Source: Curvularia sp. ZM96 (Eukaryota; Ascomycota; Dothideomycetes; Pleosporales; Pleosporaceae). Taken from it: DNA of 64,000 bases. Numbering within the stretch: the first letter of the stretch is position 1; every line of letters starts with the position of its first letter. The stretch is taken from contig JAJGBQ010000005.1 in the NCBI GenBank assembly GCA_022457065.1, positions 3,410,001 through 3,474,000 of the forward strand, read 5' to 3'. The notes under the pieces were generated by a model, which was not told the DNA's origin, did no database searches, and saw nothing but the letters and a program-made list of their open reading frames with translations. The position numbers were made by a program, and so were the translations under genes. Positions 24,541-34,293 of the stretch are shown here, piece by piece.

Positions 24541-27045
24541 TTACTCTGCTTCCCACCGTTCTAGGGCTGTTAAAGAAGATTGAAGGTCAGGGTGGCCAGC
24601 TTTAAGCACTTGCTGACGCAGCTGTAAACACTGCCTCATTAGGGCTATAGCCTCCGCGTTTCGATCTTGTGCTTTCCATATAATGGCCAGGTTTCCCATG
24701 CTGGACAGCGTGTGTGGATGGCCTGCTCCTAGCTTAGTCCTGCGAGTCTCCATTACCTGCACTTGTAGCCTCTCCGCTTCATCCCAGCGACCTTGGCTTC
24801 TGTATGTTGATGCCAGGTTGTGCATGCTAGTTAACGTGTAAGGATGGTCTGCTCCTAGCTTAGTCTTACGAGTCTCTACCACCTGCACCTCTAGCCTTTC
24901 CGCTTCGTCCCAGCGGCCTTGATTCCAGTATGTTGACGCTAGGTTGTTCATGCTCATCAGCGTGTCTGGATGATCTACTCCAAGCTTAGTCTTGAAGGTC
25001 TCTACCACCTGCACTTCTAGCGTCTCCGCATCGTCCCAGCGACCTTGGCTCCTATATATTGATGCCAGATTGTGCATGCTAGTCAGCGTAGAAGAATGGT
25101 CTGCTCCTAGCTTAGTCTTGCGAGTCTCCATTACTTGCACCTCTAGCCTCTCCGCTTCGTCCCACCGGCCTTGGCTCTTATATATCCACGATAGTTTGCT
25201 TATAGCAGTTAGCGTGTCTAGATGGTCTGCTCCAAGCTTGGTCTTGCGAGTCTCCATCACCTGCACCTCTAGCGTCTCTGCCTCATCCCACCGGCCCCCA
25301 AGCGCATATGCTGACCCAAGCATCGCTACGCTCCACACTGTATCCTCATGCTCTTGCCCTAGTACCTTCTTCCGTGCTTTCATTGCCTTCGTAGCTAGCA
25401 TCTCAGCATCACTAACCTTGCTTGTCCTTACCGCAAACCATGCTGCGTAATAGAGCACCGCCGCCCACTCTGCTATCGAAGAACTGTCTTCGGGTGGCTG
25501 CGATACAGCGGCCTTAGCATGCGCATAGAGTGCTTGACACGCTGCCCAGTTCTCGTACTCCCCTGTTGGGAATGCTGCCTGCAGGCGAGTGATAAACTGC
25601 TGTTTCCATAGCTCAAGCCTATTGTTTGCAGTAAGCCATCTCCGTGTCGCAAGCTGCACGAGCGCATGCATCTCAAACGTCGTTCTATCGGGATTGGCAG
25701 AGATAAAGCAGAAGTTTCGTAGCACAGTCACATCATCTTCAAACTCGTCATCATCTGCATCTGACTGCGATGTGCTGTCTTCTGAGTTACTGTCTATATC
25801 GTCGTTCTCTTTCTCTTTCTCTTTCTCTTTCTGAGCCGCCTGGCTATGGTCTGGCGTTGCTCGTCTCTGAAGCAGGGCCTCGGGGATCCCTTGTCGATCA
25901 AAGAAGCTTATGAGCGACAACAGATCTGCTGCTGACGGCCGCATCTGCTGTATGTACTCAAAAGAGATCTCCCACGTGACAATGATTGAGTTCTTTGCCT
26001 CCCAGTCGCGATGGAGGTGCGCCTCGTCGTGGTTAAGAAGGTGTGTTCGCTTGCACTCGCTCTTTTTAAACTCGTCGAGATATCTCCTTACTGAGTATCG
26101 AGGTGCTCTTTGCGATATGAATGCCGCGGCTTGTACAATAGCAAGCGGCATATGCTCAAGCGCTGCTGCAAGCTCAGCAACATCGCTACTGTCTTCTTGC
26201 GTTCTTAGCTTCTTTTCAAATAGCGCCACCCCCTCTGCCCTATCCATTGGCCTTACTTCGAGAACATCGCGTTGCTCGGCTAACTTTAGCGCCGCTTCTT
26301 TACTTCGTGTTGTGATAAGGATCGAGCCGCGCTCGCAGTGGGGGAGGTACTCGCGTAGTGGCTTGGCGGCGCCTATTGCGTTACTAGTAGCCTGGTCGCC
26401 TCTATTGGCCTGAACATCAAGAAGAAAGCGAGCATCGTCAACGTTGTCCAGCACAAGCAGCCACCGCTGCTTGCAGTCGCAGAGCCAGTCGTGCACCAGC
26501 CTAAAGATATTCGCCTGCGGGTCTCGTCGCCCAGCGATCTTAACCCGGTCGGCGATGTCGCGGAAGCTCTGCTCGAACCGGGCCGCGTTGCTAGCGTGCA
26601 CCCAGAACACCCAAGTCTCAGGCGACCGCGCGTGCGTGCGGTAGGCATGCTCGATAGCGAGCTGCGATTTGCTTTTTTCCTATTAGTATGTTATACTAGT
26701 TAGACAGGCGTTTGCCTACCCTACGCCGCCGAGGCCGACAAGCGCAGCGCGCGCGTCTGGCGCAACGCATATCTGGTCGACCTGGTCTAGTATAGTGCCG
26801 CGCTCGACAAAGTCAGAGTCGTGGGCGAAAGGTATCACGATCGATGGGGGAGGAGGAGTCTCTGGTCGTTCTAAAGCAAGAGAGAGTTGTTAGTGCGTGC
26901 TCGGGCGTTATGAGTCTCCGTAGTACTACGTAGGGTAGTCCCGCAACTTACCAGGTGGTTGGTAGAACGCAGCGCTCACCGGGCCGTTGACAATGCCAGC
27001 CTGGAAGCCGGCGTTCGCGTCGCCGAACGAGATGGCAGAGGCCAT
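24541..27045 (-). CDS. NLR: RHIM-like motif, NB-ARC, TPR repeats
   Basis: Three exons on the minus strand: 27045-26952, 26870-26720, 26671-24541 (introns 81 and 48 nt, GT-AG), 791 aa. Residues 5-28 carry a short motif, SFGDANAGFQAGIVNGPVSA, with the pattern phi-Q-x-G-x-x-N. After a Pro-rich hinge comes the NB-ARC NTPase: P-loop GLGGVGKS (77-84, split by intron 2), Walker B RWLLVLDNVDD, ILITTRS sensor and MPLAIVQAA (GLPLA-like). An acidic EKEK/Asp-rich linker precedes six 42-residue TPR units (about 517-768). This is a fungal STAND/NLR sensor: ligand binding by the TPRs would drive oligomerisation, and the N-terminal motif would recruit an effector. The neighbour 212 bp upstream on the same strand ends in the same motif. 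Exact ligand unknown. Confidence 0.88.
24613..25368 (-). repeat. Six 126-bp TPR-encoding tandem repeats in the NLR
   Basis: Consecutive 42-codon units containing the shared segments TKLGADH, QGRWDEAERLEVQVMETRK and NLAS-Y. Units 2-5 are highly alike at protein and DNA level; units 1 and 6 have diverged. Kinesin-light-chain-type TPR arrangement. Confidence 0.9.
25804..25832 (-). repeat. Pyrimidine microsatellite coding an EKEKEK tract
   Basis: A (TTTCTC)n-like run on the plus strand that encodes alternating Glu-Lys in the acidic linker of the NLR between NB-ARC and TPR regions. A likely site of length variation. Confidence 0.75.
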
Positions 27046-27257
27046 GATGCTTTGGCAGCAGTGTGGTGTACATACAGTGGTGGTATCTGCTGCGAGATCT
27101 CAGTTGGGCTTCAGCCTGGCTGCTTGCGCCGTTGGCTTGCAGGAATCTTGGCCACCCGATCTTCCCCGCCAATTTACAATAACCTTCTTTTTAGACAATG
27201 TAGTATTGGCCTTACTTAAATGAGATCCTCCTCAACTATAACTCTATACATAACTAC

Positions 27258-28358
27258 TTATCTCCTCCCAAACACAGCTCCGTGAACCCCCCCATTGATG
27301 ACTCCAGCTTGTAGGCCCGAGTTCTGATTACCAAAGGTAACGTTCGTTGCATGTGTTGCAGGTTGATGCGAAGACGCATTCGCAGTTTTCCCATTGTCTG
27401 TCACTTGTACAGCAGGAATCATTGACAATAGCCCCTTCGCGTACGCTGCCGCAGTTGCCGCCGCATAGTTCTGCCAGCCTTTGTTCTTATGAGAGTCTGC
27501 ATAATCGCAGATGCCCCGGATGACTACACACGGGTGTTCTTCCATAACACCAGCAGCTTCCATTTCAAAGCAGATTGCTCCATGCTCAAGACAGACCCTA
27601 TTGCGTTCTACAGCAGATATCTGTAGCTGATTGCTCGAAGCAATGTTGCCAAAGTGGACAGACGGCTCGTCAGTCGATCGTGTAGCCGGCTCTCCGCGCT
27701 CAAAGCGTGAGATGGTGTGGTCTGCGTCACAGCAGTCTTTGCAATCGTCGAGCTCAGTGCCTTGGTGCTCATAGCTGTCCTCGAAGAGCCTGTCGCGAAT
27801 GGGGCCTGGGTCATCGTACTGGCCCTGTCGCTTTTCATCGAGCTTGAGACGCATCTGTCTTAGAGTTTCGCCAACGTTGGACCAGCCTTCCGCTCGAAAA
27901 TTGTTGACAGCGGCCATGAGGTCGCCAGGAACACCATTGGTGTGTCCGCGGAAGTTGAGGCGCCCTTGACCCTGCCACGCGCCCTTGTCGTACTGCAATA
28001 CCCCGCCGTGGTTGCCCCCTGGAGAGCTGACAACTACGTCTCCTAGTACAATTTCGGAAATCGCACCAGCTAATCCATAACGAGGTACACTGCCAGCGAT
28101 ACCAACTAGAAGAAAGTACCTGATGTTTGGAAATCCATCGCGCATCTTCTCAGCAAGGATTGCAGCTTGGCTAAGCCCTATTCGCCGTTGCACTCCAAGA
28201 ACAATCTTGTGCACTCCAATCCGGCCGCCTAGGTAAAAAACACCCTTGTGTTGGACCTCATCTTGTGGATACTCCTCATCGAACACAAGTCGTGCAGCTT
28301 CCTTCTCCAAAGGCAAGGGAGAGATCCACCCGATGGTGAACTGATGATTCAAGGCCAT
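27258..28358 (-). CDS. PNP/UDP-phosphorylase-like effector with C-terminal RHIM-like motif
   Basis: Single exon, 366 aa, ATG at 28358. Residues 6-312 form a nucleoside phosphorylase/nucleosidase (PNP_UDP_1) fold: TIGWISPLPLEKEAA start strand, LLVGIAGSVPRYG (83-95), CFEMEAAGV (263-271, ribose-binding Glu) and RGICDYADSHKNK (281-293, catalytic Asp region). An internal charged insert (about 180-235) is unusual for simple phosphorylases. After a linker, residues 340-363 hold VTFGNQNSGLQAGVINGGVH, closely similar to the N-terminus of the adjacent NLR. The domain is known as the N-terminal effector of many fungal NLRs; here it is a separate protein upstream of, and on the same strand as, the NLR. 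Predicted role: nucleotide or nucleoside cleavage once recruited by the NLR (inference). Confidence 0.87.
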   Translation of the reverse strand: MALNHQFTIGWISPLPLEKEAARLVFDEEYPQDEVQHKGVFYLGGRIGVHKIVLGVQRRIGLSQAAILAEKMRDGFPNIRYFLLVGIAGSVPRYGLAGAISEIVLGDVVVSSPGGNHGGVLQYDKGAWQGQGRLNFRGHTNGVPGDLMAAVNNFRAEGWSNVGETLRQMRLKLDEKRQGQYDDPGPIRDRLFEDSYEHQGTELDDCKDCCDADHTISRFERGEPATRSTDEPSVHFGNIASSNQLQISAVERNRVCLEHGAICFEMEAAGVMEEHPCVVIRGICDYADSHKNKGWQNYAAATAAAYAKGLLSMIPAVQVTDNGKTANASSHQPATHATNVTFGNQNSGLQAGVINGGVHGAVFGRR

Positions 28359-28677
28359 GTTGCGGGAAAGGATACTAACGAGGGTTGGAAGGAGGGTTGT
28401 AAAACTTAGGTGTTCGTAGCAGGTAAGAAATGTGAGAGATGATAGGTAGCAGTACAGATAGAGAGCAGCGCTCAGCCTTGTCGCTCAGCCTTGTCGCTAC
28501 CATCAATCAGGTTTTCCGTGACAAGGCTGGCCTATAATCATAATAACATATCGTAGAAATACCAGCATATGCTTACAAATAGCCTCGGAATTAGAAGACT
28601 GAACAGGCTCAAGGACACTGTAGCAACAGTTTCTGCCCACCGACGTGCTACTAGATGATACAACGTTTGTTACACTA
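28359..28677. other. Intergenic between PNP-like and CorA-like genes
   Basis: Promoter of the PNP-like gene and 3' flank of the CorA-like gene. It contains a perfect 13-bp tandem duplication (28471-28496). No gene seen. Confidence 0.5.
28471..28496 (+). repeat. 13-bp tandem duplication
   Basis: CTCAGCCTTGTCG occurs twice back to back, about 115 bp upstream of the PNP-like start. A partial inverted copy (GACAAGGCTGG) is at 28520-28530. Confidence 0.85.
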
Positions 28678-30329
28678 TCACATTCCAGAGAGTACATCAT
28701 CTTTCAACTTCGAGAGAGTCAGATGCTTGACCCAACGGTTCCACCACAGCCACATGATGAGCGTCACAACGGTCATAGGGACCGCGAAGGCCCAGTAAAC
28801 CCAGAAATGGCGGGACACGAGAAACGACGAACTTCCTGTGTCTCCGCTAGGCTCAAAAGAAAAGAAGTTCATCCCAAAAAGCGTCTTCACCAGGCCGTCA
28901 GTCAGGGCCGGTGTTATATCAAAACGAGTGACTCACAGAAACAAAAGTAGCTGGCAGAAAGGTCATTGTCACCACAGCAATCGCTCTCATTGCCGAAGCT
29001 TCGCTGGTCGCTTGTTCTCCCATTCTTACCTGGATTTTGCTGTCCCTCTGGGCTGCCGCGTTGAAAGCCTGTAGTGTAAGCGACAAAACAAGGCAGATGT
29101 AATGCCATAAACCTACGAGAGTGATTTCATTTTGAATGCGAGCATTATTCGCTTGAGATCGTTCAGTCAGACCCTCCAGAAATCGCAGCTGGAACCCAAG
29201 ATGCTCTCCGATCGTGTCCCAGCTTCTGCGCTTGTTCTTGTTGCCGACAAGGTCGAATTCTACTCTAGATGTTTCATGGTGCTGTCGAATCGAGCTGAGA
29301 GATCGTGCAGCCACCTTCAACGTCTCGTTTACATGCACGCCGTGTCTTGCGATCTCGTGTAAAAGAACGTAGTCAGCCACTTGCGTCCTCTTCTGTCCTT
29401 GCGTAAGCGCTGATGTCGTTAGCTGCTACATGTTTCTACTAGTGACTTACAGCTTCCCACCGGCTGATATGGTTTCTGATTGACCAGACCGAGTTGTCAT
29501 ACAGCCGAAGCAGCTCGTCCATTATCGGTATGAAACAAGCGTATGGAAGGAAAAGATCTACTGCCTGCGAACATAACGTTGTGTAGATGGTTGATTGCGA
29601 CACAGCAGGCACATCGAAGCACATGAGCGTAACATGTCCCGACGGATCCCAGGAAGTGAAGAATCCCATTTCGTACCACTCCCATCCATGCTGTATGCTT
29701 CGCGGTCCATGCATAGAGATCTCAGCGTTCCATTCGTTGGATTTTGCCCTGTGATCAGAGACATGTGGCGTGAACATTCTCATTGGTTTGAGTTCGTCGT
29801 GCGTCTGCTTGATGGTAAAGCGAGACCAGAAGGCTAACTTACAGCCTGCTGTCAGTCTCTCAAACACCGCCTAGTGCTAGATTTACTTGCTGTAATGTTT
29901 TACTTCGTCGTTGTCGTCGTCGAGCCAGAAGTTATGTCCCGCAAAGCCATTAGAATGAATGTACATCCTGTCAAATAATGCTGGAGGAATCCTAAGCTGG
30001 CTCTCTAGCCCTTCTCGGAGCTCTGCAGGGGCTCCAAGGTAACCCTTGGCGGAGGCAAAACCGCATGTTGTTAGACTGTGCTTCGAGCTGTGGCTAAAGC
30101 AACTCACATCACTTGCACTTGGGCGGAGTTAAGCTCCTACTACATTGTGAGAAGTAGATCTATGAAGTAGACGTTCTTCGCACCTTCAAAACATTGTCCC
30201 ATGTCTTTTCGTGCCGTTCGCACACGTTCGCCGTGATGTCTAAACGATAAGCACAAGTCTCAACGCTCACGGTGCAAAACACTTACCTAGTCTAGTGACT
30301 TTGCCGTTGTCGATATTGTTCGTCGTCAT
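28678..30329 (-). CDS. CorA-like Mg2+ transporter-family membrane protein
   Basis: Modelled as eight exons on the minus strand: 30329-30287, 30239-30184, about 30133-30113, 30044-29904, 29837-29451, 29392-29117, 29068-28937, 28884-28678; about 420 aa. Introns between the last four exons are certain from frame and sites; exon 3 and its borders are tentative. A long cytosolic N-terminal domain contains a predicted helical stalk (SIRQHHETSRVEFDLVGNKN onward). Two C-terminal transmembrane helices follow, with the CorA signature GMN (TLFGMNFFSFEP) after TM1 and FWVYWAFAVPMTVVTLIMW as TM2. CorA-like proteins with divergent cytosolic domains are numerous in filamentous ascomycetes; few have known roles. 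It lies head-to-tail with the PNP/NLR pair, which may or may not be meaningful. Confidence 0.72.
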
Positions 30330-30397
30330 TTTGAACTATGTCGAAATGGGTATTGAGCTGTTGCCTGAGTACCGTCCTAAGTGCTTAGAGATCAAAA

Positions 30398-30588
30398 AAT
30401 TCGCGGGGCAGTGACGGGGGTGGCTGGGAAGACAACCTTTCCCAACATCAGGCTGCCACGTCTAACCCAGCCTGTCAGGCTGAGGTGCTGTAGCACCTCG
30501 CAGCAGACACCACCACTATACACCACACTTCTGCTAAAGTATCATGGCCTCCGCCATCTCGCTTGGCCACACGAATGCCGCTTTTTGT
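30398..30588 (+). pseudogene. Inverted relic of the NLR 5' end
   Basis: On the plus strand this stretch matches the promoter and first codons of the NLR (source about 27012-27185, minus strand). Shared blocks include CAGCAGAYACCACCACT, TACACCACACT, and ATG followed by codons for Met-Ala-Ser-Ala-Ile-Ser. The copied frame starts at 30544 and stops after 15 codons, where a TGAC/TTGA microsatellite begins, before the Q-x-G-x-x-N core. So it is a truncated duplicate without the NB-ARC domain. It is inverted relative to the intact gene, with the CorA-like gene between them. Confidence 0.8.
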
Positions 30589-30625
30589 TGACTGACTGAC
30601 TGACTGACTGATTGATTGATTGATT
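30589..30625 (+). repeat. TGAC/TTGA tetranucleotide microsatellite
   Basis: About five TGAC units followed by about four TTGA units, directly at the breakpoint of the NLR relic. Confidence 0.9.
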
Positions 30626-32883
30626 ATATTCTACTCGGTTTTAGCCGTGTTTTCTCCGCGGCTATGCCCGGCATGGCCGGCGTAGCCAGCAGTCGATGCC
30701 GCGGAGACGTTGATCCGCGCCGTATACCTAGCTTTCTGTTTTGCGTGTAGCTGAATGTATTGTAATGAAGACCTGTTCTGCATACAAGAGTGGGCTGTGA
30801 TCGCGAGCTAGCTATCTCAGGGCTAGTGTATGGTAGGTTTCTTCGATTGGCGGGGTCGACAGGCATGTTTTCAAACTGTCGCTTGCATCAAGGCCGAGGG
30901 CGGTTTTGCAACTTATTGTATTAGCAAACTCATCGTGTGGAAACAACTTATAGCAGCGGACTCCTATTCTAGTCACGACTACTAATGGCACGGATGTCGC
31001 GGATGCGGCAAATATTGCTAATGTCGCCAATGTCTCAGGACGTTGAAATTGAATAACGAACTTCTTTTGGCTCTGAACTCTATCTGCATTCGAAGTGCTC
31101 CGTACATAGTTCTGACAACTTGGATCGGTTAGGTGATGCATGCTTACGTCCGCGCGGCGGCGCCATCCGCGACGAAACTAAACCTTGCTGACGACTCCCA
31201 AGTGTCCGTTCTGCCACAGCCCCTTTGCATTCTAATCTTAGTACTAGCCCATGTCTTTTGGTACTTACTATAGAACAGGATAAGATCTTTAAAAAGCATT
31301 GAATCGGAGACAGATGTGTTTACAGCATAGGATGTCTTGGTTCGTAAGTGTATATTCGTGAACACACCTGGAAGGAGCTTTCAAAGCTAGGGTTTGCTTC
31401 ACTTTACCGCCATGTAAAGGGGCTGAAACATAGAAGCTAACGGAACCGTCGGCGGCGCACCTCCAGTTGGTCCGTTGTGTGAGATGGCGGCTGGCTGGAG
31501 TCTAGCGCGGGGCGCCACACCCGTCGTCCTGCAACACCTACGTAGTACCATGCACTACCGCCACCAGGTACGAATTTGTAAGATACTCATATCTATGATT
31601 TGAACCGGGCATAACCATGAATCAAGCAGCAGTTTTCAGCATCTGTGGCAGAAGCTATTCCCGAACGACATCGAGCCTCGATTTGGATGACATCGATCAC
31701 CAGGTCGTGAAAAGCAGACGAAACAAACGAACTCATCATTCGTAAACGTCAAGGTTCATAGTCAGCCTAACAAGGATTGACACGGATAGCGCTGGCCAAT
31801 GGTCATCGATTACAAGACTGGAACCGCTCGGCGCACGGCAGATGGCAGCTCAAGATAGCTTGTGGCGACAAATTAGGAGACCAACTTGATAGCGGCTATG
31901 ATTGCGGCATCACAGACGCTCCAACAGTTCAAGATCGAAGTTCGATAGACTTTTGTGGGAATAGAGATGGACTCGGATATAGGATGGCGTCACCAAATTA
32001 CAACAAGAAAATGCTCAAACAATAAAATTGCCACATAGTGGATATCGAGCCCTACAAGAAGTCGTTACGAACGCCTGTGCGTTACGGCAGGGTGACAGTT
32101 CGCGGATCCGGAGGTCTTCCGGAGATCTTGCGACAGTGGTACGAGTACATCGTCTCAGTGGTTCGCTTTAAATTAATACCGCCTACAGTAATTCGTTGGG
32201 TCGCGAAAGAGCACCAAAGTGGAAGTTCTCATGACGGAAAGAACCGTACAGCGCCGACTGTCTCTACCACAAAAACGACTCCGAAGAACTCTCGCAAGGA
32301 TTATGCCAAACAACCAAAGGATCGTGCTCGATCAAAACGATCGAAGCACTGGAATCACCAAGGAAATCGTTGTTCGTGATTTGGCTTGGCTACATGCACG
32401 TCCGTTTTCTATCAGAATAGGTCCGACTTACACTATGCACAAGAGACATTCTTGTAGGGACTGTACCAATGAGAATCGTCAGGGGCGAGAAGGCGGGAAT
32501 CAATGCTCCTTGCACATGAAACGGCGAAGTGGAAAAGCGCCGATGAGCTATGCACTAACGAATAAACTCTGCACTAATACACAACTCGGCACTCTAAATC
32601 CCCAGGTTTCGGGCCTTATATGCTCTAGGGGCGTGAACGCGCAATGACAGTCTGGGTAATGACAGGCAAAAAGATGCTATTTTATAATGTTCAGGAGGGT
32701 CTTGTCGGCTTGGCCACCGACGAAACGCCATGAAATTAGCTAGTTGGTAGTAAGAGAAGAGCAGTTTAAAGGCGATGCATCGCGACGACAAGTCTTCTCT
32801 CGTTACCCAGCTTCATCCCGCTTTCCACTCTTTACGTAGCTAATCACTCTTTTCTTTGGCTGTCAGCCGTCCTATCTTTAAAC
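30626..32883. other. 2.3-kb gene-poor region with a GC-rich stem-loop
   Basis: No supported gene. At 30653-30707 a perfect 10-bp inverted repeat (TCTCCGCGGC / GCCGCGGAGA) encloses a second imperfect stem (about 30661-30686). The rest has only short frames; the promoter of the chitinase is at the right end. Confidence 0.45.
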
Positions 32884-34293
32884 ATGCGTTTCACCGACGC
32901 CGCCACTCTTTTCTCCCTCTCTTCGCTTGCTCAGGCAGCACCCTCGCTCCACGGCCACCAACATATCCATGCCGCCCGCGATGTAGGATCCAGCGCTGGC
33001 TACCAAACTGGTACCTTCTTCACCAACTGGGGCATCTATGCTCGCAACTACAAGGTCACGGACCTTCCAGCCAAGCAACTTACCAAGGTCAACTACGCCT
33101 TCGCCAACCTGAACAATGTCACCGGTGAGGTCATACTCAGCGATGAGTGGGCCGACATCCAGATTCCCTACCCTGGCGATGTGGCTGGAAACAACACTCT
33201 ACTTGGAAACTTTGGTGCGCTGTTCAAGCTGAAGCAGGAGCACCGCAATATGAAGGTCACCCTCTCGATCGGTGGCTGGAGCTACAGGGAGCACTTCAAG
33301 CCCGCTTTCTCAACCGAGGCCGGCAGGCAGAAGTTCTGCGATAGCTCCCTCGAGATGATTATGAACCTCGGACTTGACGGTATTGACATTGACTACGAGT
33401 ACCCTGAGGATCTTCAGGCTAGTGCCAACCTCGCCGACACTGTGAAGCGCTGCCGCAAGGTCAGTATAATTCCCATGATCCATAGCCACCGACCTCTAAC
33501 GTAACCTTAGACCTTCGACGAGTACTCGGCAACCCACGCCAACGGCTACCGCTTCTTGATCGGTATCTCCTCCCCTGCTGGGCCCCAGAACTACGAGATC
33601 TTCCCCATCGCGGAGATGGACCCCTACGTCGACAACTGGAACCTGATGGCCTTTGACTACCAGGGCCCTGGTTTCTCCAACTTTACCGGCCACCTCAGCA
33701 ACGTATATCCCAGCAAGGACAACAAGCGATCGACCGACGGCTGGGACGCCAAGGGTAAGAGATTCATTCCCTTCAACACCGACCAGGCCATCCAGTACTA
33801 CAAGAGCAAGGTCGCTTCCCCCAAGAAGATCCAGCTTGGAATGCCTCTGTACGGCCGTGCCTTCGCCAACGTTATGGACCCTAACCCACAGGGTGACGGT
33901 ATGGGAGTGACTTTCAACGGCACTCTGCCCGGCAGCTTTGAGCCCGGCACCTACGACTACAAAGCGCTTCCTCTGAACAACTCCGGCACCATCTACACTT
34001 CCTGGGACGTGCGCGCTTCTTGGTCTTACAACCGCCAGACCCGCGACCTCGTCACCTACGACTGCCCCCAGGTTGCGCAGTGGAAGACCCAGTACCTCAA
34101 GGAGCAGCAGCTCGGTGGCGCCTGGTGGTGGGAGGCCTCGGGTGACCGTCCCGTCACCGACCCCAGGTCGCTCGTCCGCACTGTTGTTCAGGCGCTGGGT
34201 GGTGAGTCCAGCTTCAAGCTCGACCAGAACAACCTTCACTACCCCAAGTCCAAGTACGTCAATGTTCGCAGTGTCAGTGCCACCGGTGCATAA
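32884..34293 (+). CDS. Secreted chitinase, GH18
   Basis: Two exons, 32884-33459 and 33511-34293 (51-nt GT-AG intron), 452 aa. A signal peptide (ends about Ala19) and a short pro-segment ending in AARDV precede the barrel. FFTNWGIYARNYKVTDLPAK, VTLSIGGWSYREHF and the catalytic DGIDIDYEYPE (Asp165, Asp168, Asp170, catalytic Glu172) are the GH18 class V hallmarks, followed by MAFDYQGPG, QLGMPLYGRAF and GGAWWWEASGD. It cleaves beta-1,4-GlcNAc bonds in chitin by substrate-assisted catalysis. The length and lack of a chitin-binding module or GPI signal fit the 42-kDa endochitinase group (Chi42/ChiB-like) used in mycoparasitism, autolysis and nutrition. Confidence 0.95.

Noticed and set aside
24613..25368. 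Regular repeats that could suggest a repeat array
   Set aside because: The 126-bp period is coding TPR units in the NLR, not a CRISPR or satellite array.
32038..32647. Two overlapping plus-strand frames upstream of the chitinase
   Set aside because: No similarity to known families recognised, and no promoter or intron logic; left as intergenic.
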